NCBI RefSeq assembly: GCF_003061005.1
Contig: NZ_QAIK01000094.1
Coordinates: forward strand, 1-57,564
DNA from: Pseudomonas sp. HMWF021
GTDB lineage: Bacteria > Pseudomonadota > Gammaproteobacteria > Pseudomonadales > Pseudomonadaceae
Reading direction: 5' to 3'
DNA: 57,564 nt
Shown here one piece after another: positions 17,773 through 29,955 of this stretch (its first letter is position 1; each line of letters opens with the position of its first letter). The notes under the pieces were generated by a model. That model worked only from the letters and a program-made list of their open reading frames with translations, made no database searches and had not been told where the DNA came from. The position numbers were made by a program, and so were the translations under genes.

Positions 17773-18673
17773 TGTTCTCTTCGCGGCCGGCCAGCTCATC
17801 GGCACCGGTCGCGCCCCACGCCTGCAACTGCTGGATCACGCCGCGCACCAGCACTTCCGGCGCGGAGGCCCCGGCGGTGATGCCGATGCGCTCGACACCG
17901 TCGAACCAGCTCTTCTGCAGGTCTTCGGCGCCGTCGATCAGGTAGGCCGGCGTGGACATGCGCTCGGCCAGTTCCCGCAGGCGATTGGAGTTGGAGCTGT
18001 TCGGGCTGCCCACCACCAATACCACGTCGCATTCGTCAGCCAGTTGCTTGACCGCGTCCTGACGGTTCTGCGTGGCGTAGCAGATGTCGTCCTTGCGCGG
18101 GCCACCGATGGCCGGGAAACGTGTGCGCAGGGCATCGATCACACGACTGGTGTCGTCCATCGACAGGGTGGTCTGGGTCACGAACGCCAGTTTTTCCGGG
18201 TTACGCACCTGCAGTTCGGCCACGTCTTTCTCGTCTTCGACGAGGTAGATCGCGCCGCCATTGCTGGCATCGTACTGGCCCATGGTGCCTTCGACTTCCG
18301 GGTGACCGGCGTGGCCGATCAGGATGCACTCACGGCCGTCGCGGCTGTATTTGGCGACTTCGATGTGCACCTTGGTGACCAGCGGACAAGTGGCGTCGAA
18401 GACCTTCAGGCCGCGGCCTGCGGCTTCGCTGCGCACGGCCTGGGATACGCCGTGGGCACTGAAGATAACGATGACGTCGTCCGGCACCTGATCCAGTTCC
18501 TCGACGAAGATCGCGCCACGACTGCGCAGGTCTTCGACCACGAACTTGTTGTGCACCACTTCATGACGCACGTAGATCGGCGGCCCGAAGACTTCCAGGG
18601 CGCGGTTGACGATTTCGATCGCCCGGTCCACGCCGGCGCAGAAGCCACGGGGGTTGGCGAGTTTGATTTGCAT
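17729..18673 (-). CDS. ispH: 4-hydroxy-3-methylbut-2-enyl diphosphate reductase IspH (LytB)
   Basis: The 314-aa iron-sulfur enzyme makes IPP and DMAPP in the last step of the MEP pathway. Cluster cysteines are visible as NPRGFCAGV (Cys12), DATCPLV (Cys96) and [11 protein letters not shown] (about 197). The catalytic glutamate lies in [10 protein letters not shown]. The ATG at 18673 gives the canonical N-terminus [11 protein letters not shown]; longer upstream readings are not conserved in character. It is downstream of fkpB, with a REP pair between them, and its 3' end overlaps convergent fimT by 44 bases. Confidence 0.96.
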   Translation of the reverse strand: MQIKLANPRGFCAGVDRAIEIVNRALEVFGPPIYVRHEVVHNKFVVEDLRSRGAIFVEELDQVPDDVIVIFSAHGVSQAVRSEAAGRGLKVFDATCPLVTKVHIEVAKYSRDGRECILIGHAGHPEVEGTMGQYDASNGGAIYLVEDEKDVAELQVRNPEKLAFVTQTTLSMDDTSRVIDALRTRFPAIGGPRKDDICYATQNRQDAVKQLADECDVVLVVGSPNSSNSNRLRELAERMSTPAYLIDGAEDLQKSWFDGVERIGITAGASAPEVLVRGVIQQLQAWGATGADELAGREENITFSMPKELRVRSI

Positions 18674-18753
18674 GCTGTGCCTCGTGTCTTGCGCGCGAAA
18701 TAAATTTACGTCCTGCTGATCGAGCACATTGCTCAAATACAGCAAAAATCCAA

Positions 18754-18843
18754 TGTGGGAGCGGGCTTGCTCGCGAAAGCAGTGTGTCAGACAACGTCTA
18801 TGTTGAATGTCAGTCAGCATTCGCGAGCAAGCCCGCTCCCACC
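18754..18843. repeat. REP-type inverted repeat pair (GTGGGAGCGGGCTTGCTCGC family)
   Basis: Arms TGTGGGAGCGGGCTTGCTCG and the complement ending CCCGCTCCCACC enclose about 40 bases. It lies between fkpB and ispH, which are both on the minus strand, so it is inside a probable operon, where REP elements can alter mRNA decay. Confidence 0.85.
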
Positions 18844-18860
18844 ATTGTTCTGCGATGTAC

Positions 18861-19313
18861 TCAGATCGCTTTGACGCTGATGATCTCGACGTCAAAGGTC
18901 AGCGTCTTGCCAGCCAGCGGATGATTGAAGTCGACGGTCACTTGCGCGTCGTCGAACGCTTTCACCACACCCGGCAACTCAGTATTGGCCGCATCGTTGA
19001 AGATCACCAGCAGACCCGGCGACAGTTCCATGTCGGCAAACTGCGAGCGCGGGATGATCTGTACGTTTTGCGGGTTCGGCTGGCCGAAGGCGTTTTCCGG
19101 CTCGACGGTCAGCGTACGCTTGTCGCCGGCCTTGAAGCCGAACAGTGCCGCTTCGAAACCCGGCAGCAGGTTGCCGTCGCCGACCTTGAAGGTCGCCGGG
19201 GCCTTGTCGAAGGTGCTGTCGACGGTGTCGCCGTTCTCCAGGCGCAATGCAAAGTGCAAAGTGACTTCCGTGTTCTGGCCGATGCGTTGCTCAGCCAATA
19301 ACTGTTCAGTCAT
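18861..19313 (-). CDS. fkpB: FKBP-type peptidyl-prolyl cis-trans isomerase FkpB (SlpA)
   Basis: The 150-aa SlyD/SlpA-type FKBP has the pattern [19 protein letters not shown] and [20 protein letters not shown], with an inserted flap domain (residues about 70-125) and no histidine-rich tail. It acts as a folding helper in the cytosol. The gene overlaps lspA by 8 bases, the ordering known for ileS-lspA-fkpB-ispH in E. coli. Confidence 0.93.
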   Translation of the reverse strand: MTEQLLAEQRIGQNTEVTLHFALRLENGDTVDSTFDKAPATFKVGDGNLLPGFEAALFGFKAGDKRTLTVEPENAFGQPNPQNVQIIPRSQFADMELSPGLLVIFNDAANTELPGVVKAFDDAQVTVDFNHPLAGKTLTFDVEIISVKAI

Positions 19314-19818
19314 GAACGGCTTCTCCGGTTTTCTTCGATTTGAACATGTCCAGTGCCAGCATCACCGCACCAACGGTGATGGCGCTGTCGGCGAAGTTGA
19401 ACGCCGGGAAATACCAGCGGTTCTGCCAGTGCACCAGAATGAAGTCGATCACATGGCCCAAGGCAATGCGGTCATACAGATTGCCCAGCGCGCCGCCCAG
19501 CACCAGCGCCAGCGCGACGGCCAGCCAGGTTTCGTTACGGCCCAGACGTTTGAGCCAGACCACCAGCACCGCACTGACCACGATCGCGATCAGGGCGAAC
19601 AGCCAGCGCTGCCAGCCGGAGCTGTCAGCCAGGAAGCTGAAGGCAGCGCCGGTGTTGTAGGCCAGCGTCCAGCTGAAGTAATCGGGAATGATCACGATCT
19701 GCTGGAACATTTCGAGCTTGTTTTCGAAGTAGAACTTGCTGGCCTGGTCGATGACCAGAACCAGCAAACTCAACCAGAGCCAGCTCAACCGTCCGAAACG
19801 GCCAACGGCGTTAGGCAT
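19306..19818 (-). CDS. lspA: Lipoprotein signal peptidase LspA
   Basis: The 170-aa inner-membrane aspartic protease has four membrane helices and cleaves prolipoproteins after lipidation. The conserved blocks are [38 protein letters not shown] and FNFADSAI. The catalytic aspartates are expected at Asp125 and Asp144. The ATG at 19818 overlaps the end of ileS by 8 bases. It serves, among others, the BamD and unknown lipoproteins seen in this window. Confidence 0.96.
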   Translation of the reverse strand: MPNAVGRFGRLSWLWLSLLVLVIDQASKFYFENKLEMFQQIVIIPDYFSWTLAYNTGAAFSFLADSSGWQRWLFALIAIVVSAVLVVWLKRLGRNETWLAVALALVLGGALGNLYDRIALGHVIDFILVHWQNRWYFPAFNFADSAITVGAVMLALDMFKSKKTGEAVHD

Positions 19819-22642
19819 AGTGACGAACCTCGCCGGCGCCATCGATGTTGTCCACGCAACGGCCGCAGATTTCCGGATGCTCCGGGTTCACGCCGACGTC
19901 TTCGCGGCAGTGCCAGCAACGGGCGCACTTCGGGAAGGCCGACTTGACGATCTTCAGTTTCAGGCCGCTGACTTCGGTGGCTACCGCGTCCGCAGGGGCT
20001 TGAACGAAAGGCGCCACGCTGGCAGTCGACGTGATCAAGACAAAGCGCAGCTCGTTGCTCAGCCTGGCCAGGTCGGCGCTCAGCGCCTCCTCGGCGAACA
20101 GCGTCACTTCGGCTTGCAGGTTGCCACCGACGGCTTTGGCCGCACGCTGGATTTCCATCTCTTTGTTGACCGCAACCTTCACTTCCATGATGCGATCCCA
20201 GTACTCGCGACCCAGCTCAAAGCCTTCCGGCAGCTCGGTCAGACCTTCGTACCAGGTGTTGAGCATCACCGATTCGTTGCGCTCGCCCGGCAGGTACTGC
20301 CACAGCTCGTCAGCGGTGAAGGCGAGGATCGGCGCGATCCAGCGCACCAGCGCTTCGGAGATGTGGAACAGCGCGGTCTGGCACGAGCGACGGGCCTTGC
20401 TGTCGGCGCCGGTGGTGTACTGGCGGTCCTTGATGATGTCGAGGTAGAAACCACCCAGCTCCTGCACGCAGAAGTTGTGGATCTTCGAATAGACGTTCCA
20501 GAAACGGTATTCGCCGTAGTGCTCTTGCAACTCGCGCTGCAGCAGCAGGGTACGGTCAACGGCCCAGCGATCCAGCGCCAGCATGTCTTCAGCCGGCAGC
20601 AGGTCGGTGGCCGGGTTGAAACCGGTCAGGTTGGAAAGCAGGAAGCGCGCAGTGTTACGGATGCGACGATAGGCGTCCGCGCTGCGTTGCAGGATCTGCT
20701 CGGACACGGCCATCTCGCCGGAATAGTCGGTCGAAGCGACCCACAGACGCATGATGTCGGCGCCCAGGGTGTCGTTGACTTTCTGCGGCGCGATCACGTT
20801 GCCCAGGGATTTGGACATCTTGCGGCCGGACTCGTCGACGGTGAAGCCGTGGGTCAGCAGCTCGCGGTATGGCGCATGGTTGTCGATGGCGCAACCGGTC
20901 AGCAAGGACGAGTGGAACCAGCCACGGTGCTGGTCGGAGCCTTCCAGGTACAGGTCGGCACGCGGGCCGGTCTCGTGGCCCATCGGGTGCGAACCGCGCA
21001 GCACATGCCAGTGGGTGGTGCCCGAGTCGAACCAGACGTCGAGGGTGTCGCTGATCTTGTCGTACAGCGGCGCTTCGTCGCCCAGCAGTTCGGCGGCGTC
21101 GAGCTTGAACCAGGCTTCGATGCCTTCGACTTCCACGCGCTTGGCGACTTCCTCCATCAGCTCAACGGTGCGTGGGTGCAGCTCGCCGCTTTCCTTGTTC
21201 AGGAAGAACGGGATCGGCACGCCCCAGTTGCGCTGACGGGAGATGCACCAGTCCGGACGGTTGGCGATCATCGAGTGCAGGCGCGCCTGGCCCCAGGCCG
21301 GAACGAACTTGGTGTCTTCGATGGCTTTGAGCGAGCGTACGCGCAAGGTGTCGCCGCTGACCGGCTCCTTGTCCATGCCGATGAACCACTGCGCGGTGGC
21401 GCGGTAGATCAGCGGGGTCTTGTGACGCCAGCAGTGCATGTAGCTGTGTTCGATGACGGTGGTGTGCATCAGCGCACCGACTTCGGTCAGTTTTTCGACG
21501 ATGGCCGGGTTGGCCTTCCAGATGAACTGGCCGCCGAAGAATTCCAGCGACGGCACGTACACACCGTTGCTCTGTACCGGGTTGAGGATGTCATCGTTGA
21601 CCATGCCGTACTTCTTGCAGGTCACGAAGTCGTCCACGCCGTAGGCCGGGGCAGAGTGAACCACACCGGTGCCGGCGCCCAGTTCCACATAGTCGGCCAG
21701 GTAAACCGGCGACAGACGGTCGTAGAACGGGTGGCGGAAGTTGATCAGTTCCAGCGCCGAACCTGGCGCGGTGGCCAGTACGGTGCCTTCAACGCCGTAA
21801 CGGGTAAGGCAGGATTCAACCAGCTCTTCAGCCAGGACCAGCAGCTTGTCGCCGATATCGACCAGCGCGTAGTTGAATTCCGGGTGCACGTTCAGCGCCT
21901 GGTTGGCCGGAATGGTCCACGGGGTGGTGGTCCAGATCACGATCGAGGCAGGTTTGCCCAGCGACGGCAGACCGAACGCGGCGGCCAGTTTGGCTTCGTC
22001 GGCGATCGGGAAGGCCACGTCGATGGTCGAGGACTTCTTGTTCTCGTACTCGACTTCGGCTTCGGCCAGGGCCGAACCGCAATCGAAGCACCAGTTCACA
22101 GGCTTGAGGCCCTTGAACACGAAACCGCCCTTGACGATTTCGGCGAGGGCGCGGATTTCCCCGGCCTCGTTTTTGAAGTCCATGGTCTTGTACGGGTTGG
22201 CGAAGTCGCCCAGCACGCCGAGACGGATGAATTCGGTCTTCTGCCCTTCGATCTGCTCGGTGGCGTAGGCACGGCACAGCTCGCGGGTCTTGTCCGCGCC
22301 CAGGTTCTTGCCGTGGGTCACTTCAACCTTGTGCTCGATCGGCAGGCCGTGGCAGTCCCAACCCGGAACATACGGCGCGTCGAAACCCGACAGGGTCTTC
22401 GAGCGGATGATCATGTCCTTGAGAATCTTGTTCAGTGCGTGACCGATGTGGATCGTGCCGTTGGCGTACGGAGGGCCGTCGTGCAGGACGAACTTCGGAC
22501 GATCCTTGCCAATCTCGCGCAACTTTCCGTACAGGCCAATACTGTCCCAGCGCTGCAGGATCTGCGGTTCGCGCTGTGGCAGGCCGGCCTTCATTGGGAA
22601 GGCGGTGTCCGGAAGGTTTAGCGTGGCTTTATAGTCGGTCAT
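19811..22642 (-). CDS. ileS: Isoleucyl-tRNA synthetase
   Basis: The 943-aa class I synthetase has the HIGH-type motif in [16 protein letters not shown] (about 58-73) and the KMSKS loop in [12 protein letters not shown] (about 605). A large editing domain lies between them ([14 protein letters not shown]). The C-terminal zinc finger is [17 protein letters not shown] plus CGRC. It is of the normal bacterial type. It is the central gene of the murJ-ribF-ileS-lspA-fkpB-ispH run, 13 bases after ribF. Confidence 0.98.
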   Translation of the reverse strand: MTDYKATLNLPDTAFPMKAGLPQREPQILQRWDSIGLYGKLREIGKDRPKFVLHDGPPYANGTIHIGHALNKILKDMIIRSKTLSGFDAPYVPGWDCHGLPIEHKVEVTHGKNLGADKTRELCRAYATEQIEGQKTEFIRLGVLGDFANPYKTMDFKNEAGEIRALAEIVKGGFVFKGLKPVNWCFDCGSALAEAEVEYENKKSSTIDVAFPIADEAKLAAAFGLPSLGKPASIVIWTTTPWTIPANQALNVHPEFNYALVDIGDKLLVLAEELVESCLTRYGVEGTVLATAPGSALELINFRHPFYDRLSPVYLADYVELGAGTGVVHSAPAYGVDDFVTCKKYGMVNDDILNPVQSNGVYVPSLEFFGGQFIWKANPAIVEKLTEVGALMHTTVIEHSYMHCWRHKTPLIYRATAQWFIGMDKEPVSGDTLRVRSLKAIEDTKFVPAWGQARLHSMIANRPDWCISRQRNWGVPIPFFLNKESGELHPRTVELMEEVAKRVEVEGIEAWFKLDAAELLGDEAPLYDKISDTLDVWFDSGTTHWHVLRGSHPMGHETGPRADLYLEGSDQHRGWFHSSLLTGCAIDNHAPYRELLTHGFTVDESGRKMSKSLGNVIAPQKVNDTLGADIMRLWVASTDYSGEMAVSEQILQRSADAYRRIRNTARFLLSNLTGFNPATDLLPAEDMLALDRWAVDRTLLLQRELQEHYGEYRFWNVYSKIHNFCVQELGGFYLDIIKDRQYTTGADSKARRSCQTALFHISEALVRWIAPILAFTADELWQYLPGERNESVMLNTWYEGLTELPEGFELGREYWDRIMEVKVAVNKEMEIQRAAKAVGGNLQAEVTLFAEEALSADLARLSNELRFVLITSTASVAPFVQAPADAVATEVSGLKLKIVKSAFPKCARCWHCREDVGVNPEHPEICGRCVDNIDGAGEVRHYA

Positions 22643-22655
22643 TTAAGGCTCTTCA

Positions 22656-23594
22656 TTAGCGATGGGCGCTAGGTGCGGCTAGTGCACGGGCGGCGGCGAC
22701 ATCCGCGTTGATCGCCGTTTTCAGTGCCTCCAGAGAGGCGAAACGCTGCTCTTCACGCAGCTTTTGGTGGAAAACCACCGTCAGACGCCGGTCATACAGA
22801 TCGCCGGCAAAATCCAGTAGATGAACTTCAAGGTGGGCTTTGCCATCACCTTGGACCGTGGGCCGCACGCCGATATTGGCGACACCGGGCCAGGTCTTGC
22901 CGTCGATGTTCACGTCCACCAGATACACCCCGGTGAACGGTACGCGACGACGCTTGAGTTGAATGTTGGCAGTGGGCGTACCCAGTTGCCGGGCCAGTTT
23001 CTGGCCGTGCAGCACGCGACCGGCGATCCGGTACGGGCGGCCGAGCAGGCGTTCGGCCAGGGCAAAATCGGCGGCGGCCAACGCGTTGCGCACCTGCGTG
23101 CTGCTGACGCGAATGCCGTCCAGCTCGACGGTTTGCGCGGCTTCTACGGTAAAACCGTGAACCTGACCGGCCTGCAGCAGAAAGTCGAAATCGCCGAGGC
23201 GGTCACAGCCAAAGCGGAAATCGTCACCGACTTCCAGATGCTGCACGCCCAGGCCATCCACCAGGATGGTATCGACGAACTCACTGGCGCTGAGCTTGCT
23301 CAGACGCTGGTTGAACGCCAGGCACAACACCCGGTCGACGCCTTCGGCGGCCAGCAGTTGCAGCTTGTCGCGCAAGCGGGCCAGACGCGCCGGCGCGGTC
23401 TCCGGGGCGAAAAATTCCCGCGGCTGCGGCTCGAAAATCACCACGCAGCTGGGTACGCCCAACTCGAGCGCACGCTCACGCAGCCGGGCCAGGATAGCCT
23501 GGTGACCACGGTGAACACCGTCAAAGTTGCCAATAGTGGCGACGCAGCCCCGATGCTGGGGGCGCAAGTTGTGGAGGCCTCGAACCAGCTGCAT
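22656..23594 (-). CDS. ribF: Bifunctional riboflavin kinase / FMN adenylyltransferase RibF
   Basis: The 312-aa enzyme makes FMN and FAD from riboflavin. The N-terminal FAD synthetase domain has CVATIGNFDGVHRGHQAIL (nucleotidyltransferase HxGH) and the ISSTQVR-like RVSSTQVRNAL. The C-terminal flavokinase domain has the GTPTANI motif and GVANIGVRPTV. The ATG at 23594 gives the standard N-terminus MQLVRGLHNLRP. It is placed between murJ and ileS, as is common in proteobacteria. Confidence 0.95.
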   Translation of the reverse strand: MQLVRGLHNLRPQHRGCVATIGNFDGVHRGHQAILARLRERALELGVPSCVVIFEPQPREFFAPETAPARLARLRDKLQLLAAEGVDRVLCLAFNQRLSKLSASEFVDTILVDGLGVQHLEVGDDFRFGCDRLGDFDFLLQAGQVHGFTVEAAQTVELDGIRVSSTQVRNALAAADFALAERLLGRPYRIAGRVLHGQKLARQLGTPTANIQLKRRRVPFTGVYLVDVNIDGKTWPGVANIGVRPTVQGDGKAHLEVHLLDFAGDLYDRRLTVVFHQKLREEQRFASLEALKTAINADVAAARALAAPSAHR

Positions 23595-23723
23595 AACGCG
23601 CTTCTTGCTCATAAAGTGGTCGATTATAACCACACCCGACGGTCGACGACAGGCAACACCGTAACGCAAAGTGATCGAGCCGACAAAACCGCCGGCCCGA
23701 GCCCGTTTATAAAGGGTGAAACC

Positions 23724-25262
23724 TCAGCTCAACGCCTTGCGATTGAAGTCGCGCAGGCGGAACCCGAGCAGCAGAAGCATACCGAAATACGCCACAACCC
23801 CCGCGACCACCAAAGCACCCAGTCGCAGGAAGCGCTCCAGCATGTGCCCCTGATCCCAGGCCGGCATGAAGTGCATCCCCAGCAGCAACACTGCCGACAT
23901 TACCGCCACCGCCACCACAAGCTTGAAGCCGAACAGGTACCAGCCCGGTTGCGGCTGATACATCTTTTGCTTGCGCAGTTGATAGAACAAGAGCCCGGCA
24001 TTGAGGCAGGCACCGGCACTGATCGCCAGCGCGAGGCCGGCGTGAGCCAGCGGGCCGATCAATACCAGGTTGAACAATTGCGTGCAGACGAGGGTAAAGA
24101 TCGCGATTTTTACCGGAGTCCGGATGTTCTGTTGCGCATAGAAGCCCGGCGCCAGCACTTTGATCACGATAATCCCGAGCAGACCGACAGAATAGGCAAT
24201 CAACGCACGCTGGGTCATGGAGGCATCAAACGCACTGAACTGACCGTACTGGAACAGGGAGACGGTCAGCGGCTCAGCGAGAATCCCCAGCGCCAATGCA
24301 CATGGCAGCACCAGCACGAAGCACAGACGCAGACCCCAGTCGAGGATTCGCGAATATTCATGGCGATCCTTGCTCGCGTAGGTCTTGGCCAGGGTCGGCA
24401 GCAAAATGGTGCCCAGTGCCACACCGAGCACGCCGGACGGCAGCTCCATCAAACGGTCGGCGTAATACATCCACGACACTGAACCGGCTACAAGGAACGA
24501 GGCAAAAATGGTGTTGATGATCAGCGAAATCTGGCTGACCGAGACACCGATGATCGCCGGCAGCATTTGCTTCATCACCCGCCAGACCCCGGTATCACGC
24601 AGGTTCAGGCGTGGCAGCACGAGCATGCCGATCTTTTTCAGGTGTGGCAGTTGGTAAAGCAATTGCGCCAGACCACCGGCCAGCACCGCCCACCCAAGGG
24701 CCATGACCGGAGGATCGAAATACGGCGTCAGGAACAGTGAAAACACGATCATGCTGACGTTAAGCAGAGTCGGCACGAAGGCCGGCACCGAAAAACGGTT
24801 CCAGGTGTTGAGAATCGCCCCGGCCAGCGAGGACAGGGAAATCAGCAATATATAAGGGAACGTCACCCGCAGCAGGTCGGACGTAAGCTGGAATTTTTCC
24901 GGCGTGTCGGCAAACCCCGGCGCCGTGGCCCAGATCACCCACGGTGCGGCGATCATGCCCAGCGCGGTAACCAGCGCCAGCACCAGTGTCAGCAGACCGG
25001 ACACATAAGCGATGAAGGTACGGGTCGCCTCTTCACCCTTCTGGCTTTTGTATTCCGCCAGAATCGGCACGAAGGCCTGCGAGAACGCACCTTCGGCGAA
25101 GATGCGTCGCAGCAGATTGGGCAGTTTGAAGGCAATGAAGAAGGCGTCCGTCGCCATGCCGGCGCCGAATGTGCGAGCGATGAGCGTGTCACGGACAAAC
25201 CCCAGAATCCGGGAAAGCATCGTGATAGAGCTGACAGCGGCCAACGATTTGAGCAGATTCAT
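23724..25262 (-). CDS. murJ: Lipid II flippase MurJ (MviN)
   Basis: The 512-aa inner-membrane protein of the MOP superfamily has about 14 helices and flips lipid II outward for peptidoglycan synthesis. The N-terminus [33 protein letters not shown] is conserved, with the functional charged residues in ILGFVRD and [23 protein letters not shown]. The ATG at 25262 is chosen because homology begins there. It heads the minus-strand run and is divergent from rpsT, about 250 bases away. Confidence 0.96.
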   Translation of the reverse strand: MNLLKSLAAVSSITMLSRILGFVRDTLIARTFGAGMATDAFFIAFKLPNLLRRIFAEGAFSQAFVPILAEYKSQKGEEATRTFIAYVSGLLTLVLALVTALGMIAAPWVIWATAPGFADTPEKFQLTSDLLRVTFPYILLISLSSLAGAILNTWNRFSVPAFVPTLLNVSMIVFSLFLTPYFDPPVMALGWAVLAGGLAQLLYQLPHLKKIGMLVLPRLNLRDTGVWRVMKQMLPAIIGVSVSQISLIINTIFASFLVAGSVSWMYYADRLMELPSGVLGVALGTILLPTLAKTYASKDRHEYSRILDWGLRLCFVLVLPCALALGILAEPLTVSLFQYGQFSAFDASMTQRALIAYSVGLLGIIVIKVLAPGFYAQQNIRTPVKIAIFTLVCTQLFNLVLIGPLAHAGLALAISAGACLNAGLLFYQLRKQKMYQPQPGWYLFGFKLVVAVAVMSAVLLLGMHFMPAWDQGHMLERFLRLGALVVAGVVAYFGMLLLLGFRLRDFNRKALS

Positions 25263-25432
25263 TGAAGGAATTTGTGCCTGTCGATAAACAGCAGGCGAAC
25301 AATGCGCCCACTTGTGCGATACTCCGCGCCGCAACAGCACAGAGCCAAAGCTCGCGAGTTTACAGGTCAAGCGCCGGAAATAAATATCCCGCCTCTTTAT
25401 ACCTACCACTTAGCGGAACGTTTCAAGCGCCC

Positions 25433-25461
25433 TTGACAAGACATCTCTTCATCGGCATGAT
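25433..25461 (+). promoter_or_regulatory. Probable sigma-70 promoter of rpsT
   Basis: A perfect -35 TTGACA (25433-25438), a 17-base spacer and a -10-like CATGAT (25456-25461, four of six) lie about 55 bases ahead of the rpsT start. Confidence 0.55.
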
Positions 25462-25514
25462 TCGCGGCCTATTTTGTTTGCTATTTCCTAAAAAGTCTTT
25501 CGAGGAGCTCGACG

Positions 25515-25787
25515 GTGGCCAACTCACCTTCCGCCAAAAAACGTGCAAAACAGGCTGAGAAGCGTCGCAGCCACAACGCCAGCCTGCGTTCCATGGTTCG
25601 TACCTACATCAAGAATGTAGTTAAGGCCATCGACGCAAAAGACGCTGAAAAAGCTCAAGCTGCATACGTTCTGGCTGTGCCAGTTATCGACCGTATGGCC
25701 GATAAAGGCATCATCCACAAGAACAAGGCTGCTCGTCATAAGAGCCGTCTGAATGGCCACGTCAAGGCACTGAAAGAAGCTGCTTAA
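25515..25787 (+). CDS. rpsT: 30S ribosomal protein S20
   Basis: The 90-aa basic helical protein has the S20 N-terminus [18 protein letters not shown] and the segment [19 protein letters not shown]. It starts with GTG at 25515 behind AGGAG. A rare start codon for S20 is also known in E. coli (UUG), where it takes part in autogenous control; the same is possible here. It is a single-gene unit with its own promoter and terminator. Confidence 0.97.
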   Translation: MANSPSAKKRAKQAEKRRSHNASLRSMVRTYIKNVVKAIDAKDAEKAQAAYVLAVPVIDRMADKGIIHKNKAARHKSRLNGHVKALKEAA

Positions 25788-25801
25788 TCGACGTAGTCAT
25801 T

Positions 25802-25830
25802 AAAAAACCGACCTTAGGGTCGGTTTTTTA
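25802..25830 (+). terminator. rpsT terminator
   Basis: ACCGACC and GGTCGGT arms around a TTAG loop, preceded by A6 and followed by T6, start 15 bases past the stop. Confidence 0.92.
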
Positions 25831-25860
25831 TTGCCTGCGATTTGGTGAGCACGACAAAAA

Positions 25861-25950
25861 GTGGGAGCGGGCTTGCTCGCGAATGCAATCTGTCAGCCGA
25901 CATCACTTGCGACTGACACGACCCTTTCGCGAGCAAGCCCGCTCCCACAT
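25861..25950. repeat. REP-type inverted repeat pair (GTGGGAGCGGGCTTGCTCGC family)
   Basis: The arms at 25861-25884 and about 25927-25950 are near-perfect complements. The pair lies between the convergent rpsT and creA. Confidence 0.88.
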
Positions 25951-25964
25951 CTGGATTTGCTGTG

Positions 25965-26432
25965 TTATTGCTGGACAGGCACCCACGGCACAATCGGAAT
26001 CGCGGTGACCGCATTCTGCGGGCTACCCTCAATCACGCGATCGCTGTAGACCAGGTACACCAGCGTATTGCGCTTCTTGTCGAGGAAGCGCACCACCTGC
26101 ATGGTCTTGAACACCAGCGAAGTGCGCTCCTTGAACACCTCATCACCATCCTTCAGCTCGCCCTTGAACTTGATCGGGCCGACCTGACGGCAGGCAATCG
26201 ACGCCTCGGCGCGATCCTCGGCCAAACCCAGCCCACCCTTCACCCCACCCGTTTTGGCGCGAGACAGGTAGCAGGTCACGCCATCGACCTTCGGATCATC
26301 GAAAGCCTCGACTACGATCCGGTCATTCGGACCGACGAACTTGAATACCGTCGACACCTGACCGATTTCCTCGGCCGAGGCCAGCAATGGCAACGCCATC
26401 AGCAGACCCAACAATCCTTTTGCCATGCGCAT
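25965..26432 (-). CDS. creA: CreA family periplasmic protein
   Basis: The 155-aa protein has a signal peptide ([18 protein letters not shown]) and the CreA signature: [27 protein letters not shown] and the C-terminal IPIVPW. CreA is widespread and its role is unknown. Two cysteines (TCYLS and IACRQ) may form a disulfide in the periplasm. It follows proB by 13 bases on the minus strand and is probably the last gene of that transcript. Confidence 0.88.
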   Translation of the reverse strand: MRMAKGLLGLLMALPLLASAEEIGQVSTVFKFVGPNDRIVVEAFDDPKVDGVTCYLSRAKTGGVKGGLGLAEDRAEASIACRQVGPIKFKGELKDGDEVFKERTSLVFKTMQVVRFLDKKRNTLVYLVYSDRVIEGSPQNAVTAIPIVPWVPVQQ

Positions 26433-26445
26433 CGCGTTTTTTTCC

Positions 26446-27564
26446 TTAGACCAGAATCAGGTTGTCACGGTGAACCAGCTCCGGCTCAGCCATGTAGCCC
26501 AGCACGCCGACAATCGCATCCGACGACTGACCGATGATTTTTTGCGCCTCAAGCGCACTGTAGTTGGCCAGGCCACGGGCGATCTCACGTCCATCCGGCG
26601 CCACGCAAACCACCATCTCGCCACGGCGGAAGCTGCCCTGCACCAGCTTGACACCAACCGGCAGCAAACTCTTGTTGCCCTGGGACAACGCCGACACCGC
26701 CCCCTCGTCCAGCACCAGTGTGCCCCGAGTCTGCAGATGCCCGGCCAGCCATTGCTTGCGCGCCGCCAGCATGCCGCGCTCAGGCGACAGCAAGGTGCCA
26801 ATGCGCTCGCCAGCCTTCAGGCGATCGAGCACTCGCTCCAGACGACCGCCGACGATGATCGTGTGCGCCCCGGAGCGGGCCGCCAGACGCGCCGCACGCA
26901 ACTTGGTCTGCATGCCGCCGCGTCCCAGCGCACCGCCCGTACCGCCCGCCACCGCATCAAGGGCCGGATCATCGGCGCGCGCTTCGTAGATCAGCTGCGC
27001 ATCAGGGTTATTGCGCGGATCAGCATCGAACATGCCGTCGCGATCGGTGAGGATCACCAACAGATCCGCCTCGACCAGGTTGGCCACCAGCGCCGCCAGC
27101 GTGTCGTTGTCACCAAAACGGATTTCGTCGGTGACCACAGTGTCATTTTCGTTGATCACCGGGATGACTTTCAGCTCGACCAAAGCGCGCAGCGTACTGC
27201 GGGCATTCAGATAGCGCTTGCGGTCGGACAGGTCGTCGTGGGTCAGGAGAATCTGCGCAGTGTGCCGGCCATGCTCGGCAAAGCTCGACTCCCAGGCCTG
27301 CACCAGCCCCATCTGGCCGATTGCAGCAGCAGCCTGGAGTTCATGCATCGCACTGGGTCGTGCGGTCCAGCCCAGTCGGCTCATGCCGGCAGCCACTGCA
27401 CCGGAAGACACCAGCACCAGCTCGACACCCGCCTCATGCAGGGCAACCATCTGCTCAACCCAGACACCCATTGCCTTGCGATCCAGCCCCTTGCCGTCCG
27501 CCGTCAGCAAAGCGCTGCCGATCTTCACGACCCAACGCTGCGCACCTGTCACCTTGCTCCGCAT
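26446..27564 (-). CDS. proB: Glutamate 5-kinase
   Basis: The 372-aa enzyme is the first step of proline synthesis and is feedback-inhibited by proline. The amino-acid kinase domain has [26 protein letters not shown] and [21 protein letters not shown] follows. The C-terminal PUA domain (about 275-372) is present. The ATG at 27564 gives [16 protein letters not shown]. It lies downstream of obgE on the same strand, the common pseudomonad order rplU-rpmA-obg-proB. Confidence 0.96.
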   Translation of the reverse strand: MRSKVTGAQRWVVKIGSALLTADGKGLDRKAMGVWVEQMVALHEAGVELVLVSSGAVAAGMSRLGWTARPSAMHELQAAAAIGQMGLVQAWESSFAEHGRHTAQILLTHDDLSDRKRYLNARSTLRALVELKVIPVINENDTVVTDEIRFGDNDTLAALVANLVEADLLVILTDRDGMFDADPRNNPDAQLIYEARADDPALDAVAGGTGGALGRGGMQTKLRAARLAARSGAHTIIVGGRLERVLDRLKAGERIGTLLSPERGMLAARKQWLAGHLQTRGTLVLDEGAVSALSQGNKSLLPVGVKLVQGSFRRGEMVVCVAPDGREIARGLANYSALEAQKIIGQSSDAIVGVLGYMAEPELVHRDNLILV

Positions 27565-27647
27565 CATCTTCAACCTTGGCTTGAGGGCAGCGCGACCTGG
27601 CACTGCCCGTGACGTTATTCGTGGCTACCAATCTCCAGATACCAAAA

Positions 27648-27667
27648 CGCCGCTCGATTGAGCGGCG
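27648..27667 (-). terminator. Terminator-like hairpin after obgE
   Basis: CGCCGCTC and GAGCGGCG arms with an ATT-type loop lie between obgE and proB. On the minus strand they are followed by GTTTTGG, a short T run. It is a moderate terminator or attenuator, and proB may have its own promoter further on. Confidence 0.6.
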
Positions 27668-27726
27668 CCTTTGTAGCCGGCGTGCGAAGGATCATAACAC
27701 CGCACCCCGACCGCGATCCTCAGCAC

Positions 27727-27751
27727 AGCAAAAGATCGCAGCCTGCGGCAG
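27727..27751. repeat. Half copy of the GATCGCAGCCTGCGGCAG repeat
   Basis: A single arm, AAAAGATCGCAGCCTGCGGCAGGA, lies a few bases past the obgE stop with no partner arm nearby. It matches the arms of the pairs at 10227, 31004 and 50557. Confidence 0.65.
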
Positions 27752-27754
27752 GAA

Positions 27755-29017
<1,263 letters not shown>

Positions 29018-29030
29018 TCAAGACATAAGA

Positions 29031-29110
29031 CTCTTGCAAAAATGAGCGCAGCGACCCCAAACACGACCCGCATCGCACGCCGACAGCCCATACAAACAGT
29101 TTTGCAAGAG
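29031..29110 (-). other. Inverted repeat in the obgE leader
   Basis: Eleven-base perfect arms CTCTTGCAAAA (29031-29041) and TTTTGCAAGAG (29100-29110) enclose a 58-base loop between rpmA and obgE. It is not of the REP families in this window. A leader RNA structure or protein site is possible; function unknown. Confidence 0.45.
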
Positions 29111-29125
29111 ACTCACCCCACAAAC

Positions 29126-29152
29126 GAAAAAGCCCCGTCGCAAGACAGGGCT
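29126..29152 (-). terminator. Terminator-like hairpin after rpmA
   Basis: AGCCCCGTC and GACAGGGCT arms (one mismatch) with a GCAA loop are followed on the minus strand by TTTTTCG. It lies about 20 bases after the rpmA stop and should reduce expression of obgE relative to the ribosomal genes. Confidence 0.7.
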
Positions 29153-29170
29153 CTTCCAGCGATCTCGCGA

Positions 29171-29428
29171 TTAAGCCGCGACAACGCTCACGTAACGACG
29201 ACCGAAGGCGCCTTTTACTTCAAACTTGATCACGCCTTCGATTTTGGCGAAGAGAGTGTGATCTTTACCCATGCCAACGCCGTAGCCAGCGTGGAATTGG
29301 GTGCCGCGCTGACGCACGATGATGTTGCCGGCCTTGATGACCTGGCCGCCATACATCTTCACGCCAAGGCGTTTGGCTTCTGAGTCGCGACCGTTACGGG
29401 TACTACCACCAGCTTTTTTGTGTGCCAT
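29171..29428 (-). CDS. rpmA: 50S ribosomal protein L27
   Basis: The 85-aa protein has the canonical [20 protein letters not shown] start and the [19 protein letters not shown] core. The flexible N-terminus reaches the peptidyl transferase centre. It follows rplU by 35 bases. The N-terminus is of the gammaproteobacterial type, without a cleavable leader. Confidence 0.98.
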
Positions 29429-29463
29429 GAGTTCAATTCTCCTAGTGAGGAATTAGGCTGTAA

Positions 29464-29775
29464 TTAAGCCTGAATACCGGTGATTTTGATCTCGGTGAAC
29501 CACTGGCGGTGGCCCATACGCTTCATGTGGTGCTTACGGCGACGGAACTTGATGATACGGACTTTATCGTGACGACCTTGGGAGATCACTTCAGCCTTGA
29601 CGGTTGCGCCAGCAACAACAGGTGCGCCGATGTTCACGTCGTCGCCATTGGCGACCAGCAGAACGCGGTCAAAAGTCACGGATTCGCCAGTGGCGACTTC
29701 CAGTTTTTCGATCTTCAGGTATTCACCTTCAGCGACCTTGTATTGCTTACCGCCGGTAACGATTACTGCGTACAT
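29464..29775 (-). CDS. rplU: 50S ribosomal protein L21
   Basis: The 103-aa protein begins [19 protein letters not shown] and contains [16 protein letters not shown], the signature of L21. The start is at ATG 29775 behind GGAG. Upstream in-frame sequence back to 29949 is not conserved in type and covers the promoter. It is the first gene of the rplU-rpmA-obgE group. Confidence 0.97.
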   Translation of the reverse strand: MYAVIVTGGKQYKVAEGEYLKIEKLEVATGESVTFDRVLLVANGDDVNIGAPVVAGATVKAEVISQGRHDKVRIIKFRRRKHHMKRMGHRQWFTEIKITGIQA

Positions 29776-29908
29776 GGTATTTCTCCGATAATCCTGCTCA
29801 CCCAGCTCTTTATAAGAAGAGGTATTGGCTGGCATGGCTGCATGGGGCTGGAACGGCCCAAGTGCAATTGCGTAAGGCAGGTGCTGCCCAGGAAGTTCAG
29901 GGTGCGCG

Positions 29909-29937
29909 ATTGTACGCAAGCCGCGAGAGTCACGCAA
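29909..29937 (-). promoter_or_regulatory. Sigma-70 promoter of rplU
   Basis: On the minus strand, -35 TTGCGT (29932-29937), a 17-base spacer and -10 TACAAT (29909-29914) are followed by a GC-rich discriminator. The transcript would have a leader of about 130 bases. Confidence 0.65.
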
Positions 29938-29955
29938 GTGGCCGTCCATCGCGCC

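Noticed and set aside
19736-22621. Open frame of 961 codons antisense to ileS
   Set aside because: It is a shadow of ileS caused by high GC at third positions.
25814-26049. Short frames across the REP pair after rpsT
   Set aside because: They exist only because the repeat arms are free of stops.
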